Assembly (NCBI RefSeq): GCF_014692675.1
Contig: NZ_JABFCZ010000011.1
Coordinates: 1-64,000 of the forward strand
Length of the DNA stretch: 64,000 nucleotides
Direction of reading: 5' to 3'
Source of the DNA: Roseibium aggregatum
GTDB taxonomy: Bacteria; Pseudomonadota; Alphaproteobacteria; Rhizobiales; Stappiaceae
Shown: positions 26,059 through 34,823 of the stretch, one piece after another
How positions within the stretch are numbered: position 1 is the stretch's first letter
Layout: each line of letters starts with the position of its first letter
Made by a program: the position numbers and the translations under genes
Notes under the pieces: model-generated
The model's database searches: none
What the model saw: the letters and a program-made list of their open reading frames with translations, nothing else
Told to the model about the DNA's origin: nothing

Positions 26059-26786
26059 TGGATTTCCTCAAGGGCGGACGCTGCCGAGGGCAGCACGTCG
26101 CCGGTCAGATGAAAGATTTTCTTGATGGTGAAGGGCGCGCCGCGCTCGGCCTCGGTGAAGAGACCGAAGGTGGCGATCTGCCGGGGCGGGCCGGTCACGG
26201 GCGCGAAAAAGGCTTCGGCGGCGGCTTTCAGAGTTGCCGCCTGCGATTCGTCCTCAAGCTTGTTGCTCAAGGTCATGTGGAAGCGGAATTCGTCGAAGAT
26301 GTAAGGATAGCCCCAGCCGGTCAGGTAGCCGTCCTGCTTCGGCGTCAGGCCGCTCTTGCGGCGGCGTTCGATGTCGGCATCGGACAGAGGCGCGCGCAAA
26401 GGCTCGAAGGCGCGCACGCACAGGCCGGCAAAGGCGGAAAGGTCCGCTTCCGGCACGGTGGGCGTCAGCGCCAGGAACTTGCCGAGGCGATTGACCGATA
26501 GTTCGCTCACGAAGAAGGGCGCCACCTGCGCTGCGAAATTTTCGCAGGCCCCAACGAGATCGGTTTCGCTCGCCCCGGCTTTCAGGGAAAACGGCGCCTT
26601 CAGCGTACCGTGAAATCCGTAGCGGCGCGGGTCCGTCGTCAGCGTGCGGACCGTTTCTGCGTTGAGGCCGGCAACGGTCGGCTGGGTCAGGTCGTGGCCC
26701 GAAAACGGGTCGCGCCCGAGCCAGCTGCCTCCCAGCTCCATCAGGAGCTCATCGGCCGGAGCCGCATAGTAAACCGCATAGCGCAT
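26055..26786 (-). CDS. DUF1045 2H-phosphoesterase of phosphonate metabolism
   Basis: The 243-residue protein contains two H-x-T motifs of the 2H phosphoesterase fold: HGT at residues 59-61 and HMT at 170-172. This family occurs in phn clusters of rhizobia and relatives and is named only as a phosphonate metabolism protein. 2H enzymes open cyclic or 2',3'-cyclic phosphates. PhnP, which opens the ribosyl 1,2-cyclic phosphate made by PhnJ, is not in the window, so this gene may do that step; that is inference. It lies between phnL (115-bp gap) and phnM (4-bp overlap). Confidence 0.88.
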   Translation of the reverse strand: MRYAVYYAAPADELLMELGGSWLGRDPFSGHDLTQPTVAGLNAETVRTLTTDPRRYGFHGTLKAPFSLKAGASETDLVGACENFAAQVAPFFVSELSVNRLGKFLALTPTVPEADLSAFAGLCVRAFEPLRAPLSDADIERRRKSGLTPKQDGYLTGWGYPYIFDEFRFHMTLSNKLEDESQAATLKAAAEAFFAPVTGPPRQIATFGLFTEAERGAPFTIKKIFHLTGDVLPSAASALEEIQ

Positions 26787-26901
26787 GTCAGATCTTCAAA
26801 GTCACCGGGTGGGGATGGGTCGCAGGAACAAGAGCGAAATGTTCGGGTAGTCTTATTCCATGTCGATCCTGTGACGCTATCCCCTGAGATTGTTCATCGG
26901 A

Positions 26902-27603
26902 TCAGGCCGCCTCCGCCCGGAAGGCGGTGACGTCGACGATCCGGTCGGAAATTCTGTCGCGCACGTCCTGGTCGTGCAGGATCCCGACCATGGCAACGCC
27001 GTCCTGCTTTTTCTCCGCCACCAGCTCGACGACCACCGCCCGGTTGGCCGCATCGAGCGAGGCGGTCGGCTCATCGAGCAGCAGCAGCGGATAGTGGGCG
27101 ATGAAACCGCGGGCGATGTTGACGCGCTGCTGTTCGCCGCCGGAAAAGGTTGCCGGCGGCAGGCCCCAGAGTCGTTCGGGCACGTTGAGCCGGGTCAGGA
27201 GATCTCGGGCCCTGGCAAGCGCTTTTCCTTCGTCCGCGCCCTGCAGGATCAGCGGCTCGGCGACGACTTCCACAGCCGGCACGCGCGGGATTACCCGCAG
27301 GAACTGGCTGACATAGCCGATCACATCCTTGCGCAATTGCAGGATCTTGCGCGGTTCGGAATCCGCCACGTTGACGATCTCGTCGCCCACGGTCACCAGG
27401 ATCTGGCCCTGGTCGCAGCGGTAATTGCCGTAAATCATCTTCAGGATCGAACTTTTGCCGGCTCCCGACGGGCCGCCGAGAACTACACACTCGCCCTCAC
27501 CGACGGAGAAGTCGACGCCGGAGACGACGGGAATGGTCGTGCCGCCCTGCAGGTGCATGGTGAAGGACTTGCCGACATGGCTGAGATAAAGACGCACTGG
27601 CAT
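26902..27603 (-). CDS. phnL: C-P lyase complex ATP-binding protein PhnL
   Basis: The 233-residue ABC-type ATPase has Walker A (GGPSGAGKSSIL), the signature TFSGGEQQRVNIARGF and Walker B (LLLLDEPTASLD). The opening stretch VSGVDFSVGEGECVVLGG is typical of PhnL. PhnL works with PhnG, PhnH and PhnI to displace adenine from ATP with the phosphonate; it is not a transporter subunit. It follows phnK with a 9-bp gap. Confidence 0.95.
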   Translation of the reverse strand: MPVRLYLSHVGKSFTMHLQGGTTIPVVSGVDFSVGEGECVVLGGPSGAGKSSILKMIYGNYRCDQGQILVTVGDEIVNVADSEPRKILQLRKDVIGYVSQFLRVIPRVPAVEVVAEPLILQGADEGKALARARDLLTRLNVPERLWGLPPATFSGGEQQRVNIARGFIAHYPLLLLDEPTASLDAANRAVVVELVAEKKQDGVAMVGILHDQDVRDRISDRIVDVTAFRAEAA

Positions 27604-27612
27604 TGTTCGGCC

Positions 27613-28401
27613 TCAGACCTGGAGGATGGAGGAAACGAGAAGCTGGGTGTAGGGCTCGCGCGGATCGTCGAGCACCTGGTCGGTCAGCCCGGTTTCGATG
27701 ACTTCGCCATGGCGCATGACCATGATCCGGTGCGACAGCAGCCGGGCGACGGCAAGGTCATGGGTGACGATCACTACTGACAGGCCCAGATCCGCCACAA
27801 GGCGCCGGAGCAGGTCCAGAAGTCGGGCCTGGACCGAGACGTCGAGACCACCAGTTGGTTCGTCCATGAACACCAGGCGCGGGTGGGTCACCAGGTTGCG
27901 GGCGATCTGCAGCCTCTGGCGCATGCCGCCGGAGAAAGACCTCGGATCGTCGTCGATCCGATCGGCTTCGATTTCCACCCGGCCGAGCCAGTCGGTCGCC
28001 GTTTCGCGGATGTGGCCGTAGTGACGGTCGCCGACCGCCATCAGCCGTTCGCCGACATTGGCGCCGGCGGAGACGGTCATGCGCAGGCCGTCGGCGGCGT
28101 TCTGATGAACGAAGCCCCAGTCGGTGCGCATCAGCAGGCGGCGCTCGGCCTCGCCGAGCTGATAGAGATTGCGCATGGCGCCGTCGCGCATGCGGTATTC
28201 GATGGCGCCCGCCGTCGGGGCCAGGCGGGTCGACAGGCAGTTGAGCAGGGTGGTCTTGCCCGAGCCGCTCTCGCCGACGATGGCGAGAACCTCGCCCGGC
28301 CAGAGCTGGAAGGACACGTTCCGGCAACCGATGCGGTCGCCGTAGTAGCGGGTCACGCCATTGACCTGAAGCAGCGGGTCGTCAGAGAAAAAATCGGTCA
28401 T
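27613..28401 (-). CDS. phnK: C-P lyase complex ATP-binding protein PhnK
   Basis: The 262-residue ABC-type ATPase has Walker A (VGESGSGKTTLLN), the signature SFSGGMRQRLQIARNL and Walker B (LVFMDEPTGGLD). The start (PLLQVNGVTRYYGDRIGCRNVSF) and length match PhnK, which docks on PhnJ in the C-P lyase core. The ATG overlaps the phnJ stop by 4 bp. Confidence 0.95.
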   Translation of the reverse strand: MTDFFSDDPLLQVNGVTRYYGDRIGCRNVSFQLWPGEVLAIVGESGSGKTTLLNCLSTRLAPTAGAIEYRMRDGAMRNLYQLGEAERRLLMRTDWGFVHQNAADGLRMTVSAGANVGERLMAVGDRHYGHIRETATDWLGRVEIEADRIDDDPRSFSGGMRQRLQIARNLVTHPRLVFMDEPTGGLDVSVQARLLDLLRRLVADLGLSVVIVTHDLAVARLLSHRIMVMRHGEVIETGLTDQVLDDPREPYTQLLVSSILQV

Positions 28402-29339
28402 CGGGCCGGCTCCTCGGAGTGTTGGTCAGATGTGCCGCCGGCAAGGGTCATGGCGTTCGGGTCGGCGGCCATGGGGCCGAGATGTCCGGCCTCCCGGCGT
28501 TCCTCGCAATAGTCACTATCTGAGCAGACGAACATGCGCCCGCCCTTGTCGTCGAGAATGACCTCGTCGAGATAGACGTTCTCCGCGCCGCACAACCCGC
28601 AGGGCTTGTCGAATTTCTGGACTTCGAAGGGGTAGTCTTCGAAATCAAGGCTCTTGACCTCGGTGTAGGGCGGGATTGCATAGATCCGCTTCTCGCGGCC
28701 GGCGCCGTAAAGCTGAAGCGCGGCCATTTTATCGATCTTCGGATTGTCGAATTTCGGTGTCGGCGAGGGGTCCATTACGTAGCGGTTATTCACCAGCACC
28801 GGATAGGCATAGGTGGTGGCGATATGGCCGTTCTTTGCGATGTCCTCATAGAGCTTCACATGCATGAGGCCGTATTCCTCCAGCGCATGCATCTTCCGCG
28901 TTTCCGTTTCCCGGGGCTCCAGGAAGCGCAAGGGTTCCGGGATCGGTACCTGGAAGACGATGATCTGGTCTTCGCGCAGGTCCTTTTCCGGGATCCGGTG
29001 GCGGGTCTGGATGATCGACGCCTTCGAGGTCTCGAAGGTTGTCTCCACGCCTGCCGTCTTTTCGAAGAAGCCGCGGATGGCGACCGCGTTGGTGGTGTCA
29101 TCGGAGCCCTGGTCGATCACCTTCAGGCAGTCGTCGGCGCCGAGAATGGAAGCCGTGACCTGAACGCCGCCGGTGCCCCAGCCGTAGGGCATGGGCATTT
29201 CACGGGAGGCGAAAGGCACCTGGTAGCCGGGTACGGCAATGCCCTTCAGGATCGCCCGGCGGATCATGCGCTTGGTCTGTTCGTCGAGATAGGCGAAGTT
29301 GTACTCGCCTTCGTCGAGGGGTTTTTGCTGTGCGGTCAT
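28398..29339 (-). CDS. phnJ: Carbon-phosphorus lyase PhnJ (radical SAM-type)
   Basis: The 313-residue catalytic subunit breaks the C-P bond of ribose-1-phosphonate 5-phosphate using S-adenosylmethionine and a 4Fe-4S cluster. Cys247, Cys250, Cys272 and Cys278 have the same spacing as the four key cysteines of E. coli PhnJ (CGLC, then VCSDSDYC). The N-terminal part NFAYLDEQTKRMIRRAILK is highly typical. The start at 29339 overlaps the phnI stop (ATGA). The C-terminal 30 residues are variable. Confidence 0.97.
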   Translation of the reverse strand: MTAQQKPLDEGEYNFAYLDEQTKRMIRRAILKGIAVPGYQVPFASREMPMPYGWGTGGVQVTASILGADDCLKVIDQGSDDTTNAVAIRGFFEKTAGVETTFETSKASIIQTRHRIPEKDLREDQIIVFQVPIPEPLRFLEPRETETRKMHALEEYGLMHVKLYEDIAKNGHIATTYAYPVLVNNRYVMDPSPTPKFDNPKIDKMAALQLYGAGREKRIYAIPPYTEVKSLDFEDYPFEVQKFDKPCGLCGAENVYLDEVILDDKGGRMFVCSDSDYCEERREAGHLGPMAADPNAMTLAGGTSDQHSEEPAR

Positions 29340-30460
29340 TCCGCGGCCTCCTTCTGGTTCCGGGAGGCCTTTTCCTCCGCCTCGCGTGCGGCGAACCACT
29401 CGCCCCGCATCCGGCGGACGAGCTCGAGTTCGGCCTGGAAATCGACATAGTGGGGAAGCTTCAGGTGCTCCACGAAACCGGTCGCCTGGATGTTGTCGGA
29501 ATGGGACATGACGAATTCCGTGTCCTGGACGGGGGCGACCTGTTCCTCGCCGAGTTCTTCCCAGCGGAGCGCCCGGTCGACCATCGACATGGCCATGGCC
29601 TTGCGTTCCACCTGGCCGAAGACGAGGCCGTAGCCGCGGGTGAACTTGGGCGAGGACTTGGCGGTTCCCTGGAACTGGTTGACCATCTGGCACTCGGTCA
29701 CCTTGATGGTGCCGAGACTGACGGCAAAGCCGAGTTCTTCGGCAAAGAATTCCACCTCGACCGCGCCGTAGCGGATTTCGCCGGTAAAGGGGTGGGTGCG
29801 GCCATAGCCGCGCTGGGAGGAATAGGCGAGGCTGAGAAGAAAGCCTTCGTCGCCGCGGGCAAGGTTCTGCAGGCGCAGGTCCCGGTCCGCCGGAAAGGAC
29901 AGGGGTTCGCGGGTCAAGTCGCCGACCGGAGCATCCTCGGCCGACACGGGATCGGCCTCCATCAGGCCTTCGTCGTCCAGAAGGTCGGTCACGCGCGGCA
30001 TGGGCTCGTCGATGGGCGTCCGGCGAACGGGTGCTTCGATCTCGCCGTCGGCTTCCGCGGCAAGGGCGAAGTCCAGCAGACGGTGGCTGTAATCGAAGGT
30101 GGGGCCCAGAAGCTGGCCGCCGGGTAAGTCCTTGTAGGTTGCCGAGATACGGCGTTCGACGAGCATTTTGCCGGTGTCGATCGGCTGGCTGTAGCCGAAG
30201 CGCGGCAGGGTGGTGCGGTAGGCGCGGATCAGGAAGGCAGCCTCGATCAGATCGCCGCGCGCCTGCTTGATCGCGAGTGCCGCGAGCTGCTCGTCATAAA
30301 GCGAGCCTTCGCCCATGACCCGGGCAACGGAAATCGCCAGCTGTTCGGCAATCTGGTCCAGGGTGAGGGCGGGAACGCCCGTGTCGCCCCGGCGGCGCTT
30401 GGTCAGAAGCTGATGCGCGTTGCGGATCGCCTTCTCGCCGCCCTTGACTGCAACATACAT
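29336..30460 (-). CDS. phnI: C-P lyase core subunit PhnI
   Basis: The 374-residue protein begins MYVAVKGGEKAIRNAHQLL, the standard PhnI start, and contains LTLDQIAEQLAISVARVMGEGSLYD split over residues 32-56 and KVTECQMVNQF near 275. PhnI is the nucleosidase-like subunit of the PhnGHIJ core that couples the phosphonate to ribose of ATP. It follows phnH after 3 bp and overlaps phnJ. Confidence 0.96.
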   Translation of the reverse strand: MYVAVKGGEKAIRNAHQLLTKRRRGDTGVPALTLDQIAEQLAISVARVMGEGSLYDEQLAALAIKQARGDLIEAAFLIRAYRTTLPRFGYSQPIDTGKMLVERRISATYKDLPGGQLLGPTFDYSHRLLDFALAAEADGEIEAPVRRTPIDEPMPRVTDLLDDEGLMEADPVSAEDAPVGDLTREPLSFPADRDLRLQNLARGDEGFLLSLAYSSQRGYGRTHPFTGEIRYGAVEVEFFAEELGFAVSLGTIKVTECQMVNQFQGTAKSSPKFTRGYGLVFGQVERKAMAMSMVDRALRWEELGEEQVAPVQDTEFVMSHSDNIQATGFVEHLKLPHYVDFQAELELVRRMRGEWFAAREAEEKASRNQKEAAE

Positions 30461-30463
30461 GGC

Positions 30464-31105
30464 TCAGGCCTCCCGAACGGTGATCATTGTGGAGCGGGGC
30501 AGGGCCGCGATTTCGGCCGATCCGGCAAAGATCAGGTCGACCCCGCGCGGAAACTGCGCGTTGTTCGCCTTCACCTGGTCCCAGAAGGCTAGCGAAACGG
30601 GACCTGTAGAAAACGCCGTTTCCGTCTCAATGCCCGGGCCGGAGAGATGGACCGGACCTTCATTGGAGAGCGTCTGGCCAGTCAGGATGACGGTGGCCGA
30701 GCGGTCCGGATACTCCAGTGTGCCCTGATGGAACTTGCCCAGGCTGCTCAAATGGGCCGGGTCCGCGATCAGGGCGAAACCGGCCTCGACCGGTTCGCTG
30801 ACGATGGGCGCGCCGGTGTGGAAGCGCAGAAAGGTCTTCACCGCTTCGGAACGGGCAAAGGGCACATCCAGCCAGACCGGGGTGTCGTAGTCGAACAGGG
30901 TCAGGGCGATGGCTGCGACAACGGGCGTGAGCGGCGCCGGTGGCTTCAGGCCGCCAGTTGCGAGTGCCTGCAGGCTGCCCGGGCGGGCCATGGCGTTCAT
31001 GATCGTGCGGAAGCCGCGCTGGGCGTCCTGGACCGGGTCGGCAAAGCCGGCGGCCAGGGGTGCCGACGTCTGGTTCTGCCCGGAGGTCTGGTTGAGGGCG
31101 GTCAT
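30464..31105 (-). CDS. phnH: C-P lyase core subunit PhnH
   Basis: The 213-residue protein shows the PhnH features: GFADPVQDAQRGFRTIMNAMARPG near the N terminus (about residues 20-43), a central ALTLFDYDTPVWL, and a C-terminal LAFWDQVKANNAQFPRGVDL. PhnH is a vestigial PLP-transferase-like fold that forms part of the C-P lyase core. The start overlaps the phnG stop (TGATG). The first 18 residues are Ser/Gln-rich and poorly conserved. Confidence 0.95.
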   Translation of the reverse strand: MTALNQTSGQNQTSAPLAAGFADPVQDAQRGFRTIMNAMARPGSLQALATGGLKPPAPLTPVVAAIALTLFDYDTPVWLDVPFARSEAVKTFLRFHTGAPIVSEPVEAGFALIADPAHLSSLGKFHQGTLEYPDRSATVILTGQTLSNEGPVHLSGPGIETETAFSTGPVSLAFWDQVKANNAQFPRGVDLIFAGSAEIAALPRSTMITVREA

Positions 31106-31578
31106 CAGTTGTCTCCCCGCACCATTGTGAAGAAATCGACCTTGGTGGCCGCGGTCTCCGCCTTCAGATCCTCATCGGCCTTTGTGCGGATCTCGGCCAG
31201 CGGGGCGACGACTTCCGTCTCGATTCGCTCCCGGTCGTCGGCCCGCTGCCACAGGGCGTCGATCACGGCTGCCTGAAGCGCTTTCTGTTTGTGCCGGCCG
31301 AGGCAATAGGAACTGCCGGCCTCACCGCTCTCAAGGCGGACCACGCAGCGCGTCACCGTCACCTCACCGAGATTGAACGGGCTGCCGGTACCGCCCATGC
31401 GGCCGCGGACCATGACGAGGCCGGTTTCCGGCTGGCGCACCATTTCATAGGCCGGCGGAGTGCCGAGCCGGTCGTAAGCGGTTGCGAGATCTTCGGGGCT
31501 TGCTGCGGCAAGGACGGACATGATGGCCTTCCGGTCCGGTCCGGGTGAATGGGGCGATGTAGCGGATGTGTCGGTCAT
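31105..31578 (-). CDS. phnG: C-P lyase core subunit PhnG
   Basis: The 157-residue protein is the first gene of the C-P lyase operon. The body contains VRQPETGLVMVRGRMGGTGSPFNLGE and VTRCVVRLE, typical PhnG stretches over about residues 48-82, then YCLGRHKQKALQAAVIDALW. It has a slightly long N terminus. It is divergent from phnF, and the dyad operator lies about 60-85 bp upstream of its start. Confidence 0.94.
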   Translation of the reverse strand: MTDTSATSPHSPGPDRKAIMSVLAAASPEDLATAYDRLGTPPAYEMVRQPETGLVMVRGRMGGTGSPFNLGEVTVTRCVVRLESGEAGSSYCLGRHKQKALQAAVIDALWQRADDRERIETEVVAPLAEIRTKADEDLKAETAATKVDFFTMVRGDN

Positions 31579-31637
31579 TGGGGGTCGCCTTGGTTGGAGG
31601 TGGGGCGCCTGTGTCTGATGGGTTGTTTGTTAGAACG

Positions 31638-31663
31638 AATTTGTCTATTTGTATAGACGAATT
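31638..31663. promoter_or_regulatory. Dyad operator between phnF and phnG, probable PhnF site
   Basis: GTCTAT-TTGT-ATAGAC is a perfect inverted repeat. The symmetry continues after one mismatch on each side with AATT/AATT, giving a 26-bp dyad. It sits 42 bp before the phnF ATG and 60 bp before the phnG start. GntR/HutC-family regulators such as PhnF bind GTNTAGAC-like palindromes, so this is the likely PhnF operator for both directions. Confidence 0.75.
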
Positions 31664-31704
31664 TTCAGGTTGATTCCTGACTACAGACCTTTGATGACGG
31701 ACAG

Positions 31705-32439
31705 ATGACAATACGGACGACACTCGATCGGGGCGCGGGCATCGCCATCTGGCGCCAGATCATGGAATGGCTGAAGGCGGAAATCGCCAGCGGCGCTTTC
31801 GAGAAAGGCAGCCGCCTGCCGCCGGAATCGGAGATTGCCGCCCGCTTCGGGGTCAATCGACATACGGTGCGGCGCGCCATTGCCGCGCTGACGGCGGAAG
31901 GGGTCCTGCGCGCCGACCAGGGCCGGGGCACGTTCGTCGCCGCCGCGCCGATCAGCTACCCGATCACGTCACGCACGCGGTTTTCGGAGATTGTCTCCGG
32001 TCAGGACAAGGCGCCGAGCGGGCGGCTGATCGGCGCGGGAACGGAAGAAGCCGATGCCCTCCTGGCGAACTGGCTGAAGGTCCCGATCGGAACGCTGCTG
32101 ATCAGGCTCGAGACCCTGCGGGTCGCCGACGGCGTCCCGGTCATGGTCGGCACCAGCTGGTTCGAGCAGAGCCGGTTTCCGAATCTCGTCGCCGATTACG
32201 CGGAAACCGGATCGATCACCAGGGCGCTGGCAAAGGCGGGCGTTGCGGACTACCGGCGCAAGGAAAGCCGGGTGACGGCCGAACTGGTCGACCCGCAGGA
32301 TGTCGCCGTCCTGGGCGTCGCCTCGGGCCAGCCGGTGCTGGTCGTGGAAAGCCTGAACCTCGACGCGGACGGGAGACCGATGCAGTACACGCGGACGCGC
32401 ATGGCGGCGGACCGGATACAGCTTGTCGTCGAAAGCTGA
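31705..32439 (+). CDS. phnF: GntR/HutC-family phosphonate regulator PhnF
   Basis: The 244-residue protein has an N-terminal GntR winged helix (about residues 8-75: IWRQIMEWLKAEI, LPPESEIAARFGVNRHTVRRAIAAL, GRGTFV) and a C-terminal UTRA ligand domain (about 95-240: LIRLETLRVADGVPVM, VLVVESLNLDADGRPMQYTRTRM). It is divergent from phnGHIJKL and should repress that operon and itself through the dyad site between them. The effector is unknown; PhnF in E. coli is also not well defined. Confidence 0.93.
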   Translation: MTIRTTLDRGAGIAIWRQIMEWLKAEIASGAFEKGSRLPPESEIAARFGVNRHTVRRAIAALTAEGVLRADQGRGTFVAAAPISYPITSRTRFSEIVSGQDKAPSGRLIGAGTEEADALLANWLKVPIGTLLIRLETLRVADGVPVMVGTSWFEQSRFPNLVADYAETGSITRALAKAGVADYRRKESRVTAELVDPQDVAVLGVASGQPVLVVESLNLDADGRPMQYTRTRMAADRIQLVVES

Positions 32440-32515
32440 TGGCCGGACATATTTCGCACCTGATCCACGAAAAAGCATGTGGCGCTGCGAACTGGCAATG
32501 GCGGGATTTGTTCCG

Positions 32516-33055
32516 TCAGGAAGGCGGGGATCTTTTTTCCCAGAGATTGACGCCGTCCGACCAAGCCCGAAGCCATTCCGCCAGGGGCATTTCCGTAGAC
32601 CAAATCGCAAGTGTCGGTGAAGTGCCGTCTTCCCATTCGTTCGGGTCCCACGTCATGACCATCGCTTCTTCGTTGGTGCAGTCGATGCAGGAGTAAATGG
32701 CGCATCCCCAATGGCATATCGGGAGCAGGCCTTGCGGCCATTTCCAAGACGGTTCGTTTGGATCAGGTTGAGCGAAAACCTTGTACAGATCGACCGCGGT
32801 ATCTCCCATGTCATTGGCGGCTCCGCCCGCAAGCCCCATCAGGCCATACCCCGGCCCGAACCCGCCGTTCCCGACTTCCTGCATAAGTTCGACATAGAGA
32901 GCGGATGGCTTGAAACCGATTTCTCGAACGGTTTCGGCCAGTTGATCTGCCGACAATGGGGGAAAGATCGCGCTCGGCGAAATGTCGGACCGGTCCGTCC
33001 TTGTTTGTTCAGACTGGGCTCGAGCGGAAACTTTCTGGATTATCGGCTTGCTCAC
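32516..33055 (-). CDS. SUKH (SMI1/KNR4)-domain protein, orphan immunity-like
   Basis: The 179-residue protein fits the SMI1/KNR4 fold: FPPLSADQLAETVREIGF followed by ALYVELMQEVGNGGFGPGYGLMGL, and later LLPICHWGCAIYSCID and VMTWDPNEWED. Many SUKH proteins are immunity factors to polymorphic toxins, others are cell-wall related. No toxin gene is nearby, so the role is open. The start is GTG 33055, preceded by AGGAGG; the frame is open further upstream but would overlap the CYTH/CHAD gene. Its base composition looks less GC-rich than its neighbours, which may mean recent transfer. Confidence 0.8.
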   Translation of the reverse strand: MSKPIIQKVSARAQSEQTRTDRSDISPSAIFPPLSADQLAETVREIGFKPSALYVELMQEVGNGGFGPGYGLMGLAGGAANDMGDTAVDLYKVFAQPDPNEPSWKWPQGLLPICHWGCAIYSCIDCTNEEAMVMTWDPNEWEDGTSPTLAIWSTEMPLAEWLRAWSDGVNLWEKRSPPS

Positions 33056-33146
33056 ATATGCCTCCTCAGCCTCTCGAGGAGACACTAGCAACATTGGCCG
33101 AACACAAAACTTGAAATCGATCGGCTCCTGGTTTCGGCCACACCTT

Positions 33147-34709
33147 CTACAGCCAGAACTTCGGCACCTTTTTCGTGTCCTGCCAGTAGCCCTTGGCGTG
33201 GGGCCATGTGCCGGAGGACTGGGCTTCGTGCCAGCCGATGACGAACCCGATCGCCAACAGGATCTGCCGTGAGGACTTGCCGTCGACGGATGGCAGGGTG
33301 GCCAGTTTTTCCGCCATGGCGACATCGTTCAGATAACCGAAGATATCCTGCAGCCGCTTCATGCGCTTCAGGAACGGCTTGAGGTCCGACTTCGGATAAA
33401 GGCTGCCGAAGAATTCGACGCCGTAGCGCAGCTTTTTCAGCGCCTTGCGCATTTCATGGCGTTCGGGGATGGTCAGGTCGTCAATCCTGGAGCCGTACCG
33501 GGAAACCTTCTTCCACTGCCTGTCGAGCGCCTTGCGGGAATAGACGCGGATCGTCTGTGCGAGCCGTGTCGTCTGGTCGAAATTGTCGATGTCGAGCCAG
33601 CCCCGGCCTTCCGTATAGGCGGCCAGATCGAACAGGAAGGCGTTGACGTCCGGCTCTCTCAGATGGGCCTGGAGGGCGGCGCGGCCCTCCTCGCGGATGG
33701 TGCGCAGATGCTCAAGAAGCGGTTCGAGGCCGATGCCTTCCGGTGCGACCTTTGCAAGGGGCGAAACGATTTCGTCCGTCAGCACGTCGAGGTCGCGGAC
33801 CTTGCCGGCTTCCGTTGCCAGAATGCGGGCCTGGGCGTCGAGGTCCTTCAGCGTCAGCGGATTGAGCACCGGCTTGAACAGGCGGAAGGCGCTGCGCAGT
33901 CGGCGCAGCCCGATGCGGAACTGGTGCGGGCCCTCCGGATCGTCGCCCTGAAGGATGACGACCCGGTTGTCGGCGATCTGGGTCAGGCAGGAGCGCAGAA
34001 TTTCCCGGAAGGCCAGTTCGACGGTCTCTTCCGGCGGCAACCTGACGTCGTCTGCCGGCTTCGGCCGGATTTCCGCGTCCTCGATGCCGTCGGCAAGACG
34101 AAAGCCGCGCTCGGCCTTGGACCAGGGCGACAGCCGGAACGGAGCAGCGCCGACGATTTCGCGCGCAGCTTCGAGAAGGCTGGCGCTGGAACCGGCTTTC
34201 AGTTCGAATTCGACCTCGGCCAGGGATTGGGACTGGCCGCCGGCCTTGACCTCGCCCGTGTCGAAGGCAACCTCGATTATGCTGCCGTCCTCCTTGGATG
34301 TCAGAAGGCGCGTGGTGCGGCGGATATTTGTCTCGAAGCATTCGCCGAGCGGTTTGCCGCCGATGATCTCATTGAGGGTCATCAGAACGGCCGGATCCTT
34401 GATCACCGAAAGGTCGATCGCCCGACCGCTCACCGGGTGTTCCGCTTCGACCGCACTGGAAAGACCGCCGGCGACGCCGGTCCCAAGCTTGGCGGTCTGC
34501 ATCCAGGACCGACCGACCTTGCGGACGCGCAGCGAGATTTTCGCCTTGCGCAGCGCCTGGTCCGGCGTGTCGAAATAGATCGACAGCAGCGGTTTGGTCA
34601 CGGCCCGGCCGCCGGTGAAGCGCTGCAATGCTCCGCCGCGTTTCAGCTCATCGAGAACGTCCGGTGACACTTCGAGCTTCAGCTCGATTTCCTTGGGCGA
34701 CTTGCTCAT
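33147..34709 (-). CDS. CYTH and CHAD domain protein (inorganic triphosphatase-like)
   Basis: The 520-residue protein has an N-terminal CYTH domain (EIELKLEVSP at residues 7-16; YFDTPDQALRKAKISLRVR; VEAEHPVSG) and a C-terminal CHAD domain (about 240-480) rich in conserved His/Arg helices such as EGPHQFRIGLRRLRSAFRLF and HEMRKALKKLRYGVEFF. CYTH enzymes hydrolyse tripolyphosphate or related triphosphates; CHAD binds polyphosphate. It probably acts in polyphosphate metabolism. It is on the same strand as the SUKH gene but separated from it. Confidence 0.92.
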   Translation of the reverse strand: MSKSPKEIELKLEVSPDVLDELKRGGALQRFTGGRAVTKPLLSIYFDTPDQALRKAKISLRVRKVGRSWMQTAKLGTGVAGGLSSAVEAEHPVSGRAIDLSVIKDPAVLMTLNEIIGGKPLGECFETNIRRTTRLLTSKEDGSIIEVAFDTGEVKAGGQSQSLAEVEFELKAGSSASLLEAAREIVGAAPFRLSPWSKAERGFRLADGIEDAEIRPKPADDVRLPPEETVELAFREILRSCLTQIADNRVVILQGDDPEGPHQFRIGLRRLRSAFRLFKPVLNPLTLKDLDAQARILATEAGKVRDLDVLTDEIVSPLAKVAPEGIGLEPLLEHLRTIREEGRAALQAHLREPDVNAFLFDLAAYTEGRGWLDIDNFDQTTRLAQTIRVYSRKALDRQWKKVSRYGSRIDDLTIPERHEMRKALKKLRYGVEFFGSLYPKSDLKPFLKRMKRLQDIFGYLNDVAMAEKLATLPSVDGKSSRQILLAIGFVIGWHEAQSSGTWPHAKGYWQDTKKVPKFWL

Positions 34710-34823
34710 GAAATCTACTTACCCAAGAGCAAAATCGCTGTCCAGAAGAAGCGCACAATTTGCGCCTTTGTCGAAGGTGGCCTAGCCGAGGCCAGTTCTG
34801 CCTCTTTTTATGAGGGTATGGCC

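Noticed and set aside
31579..31704. Pho box upstream of phnG
   Set aside because: Only scattered GTCAT/CTGTA pieces with the wrong spacing were found; the evidence is too weak to call a PhoB site.
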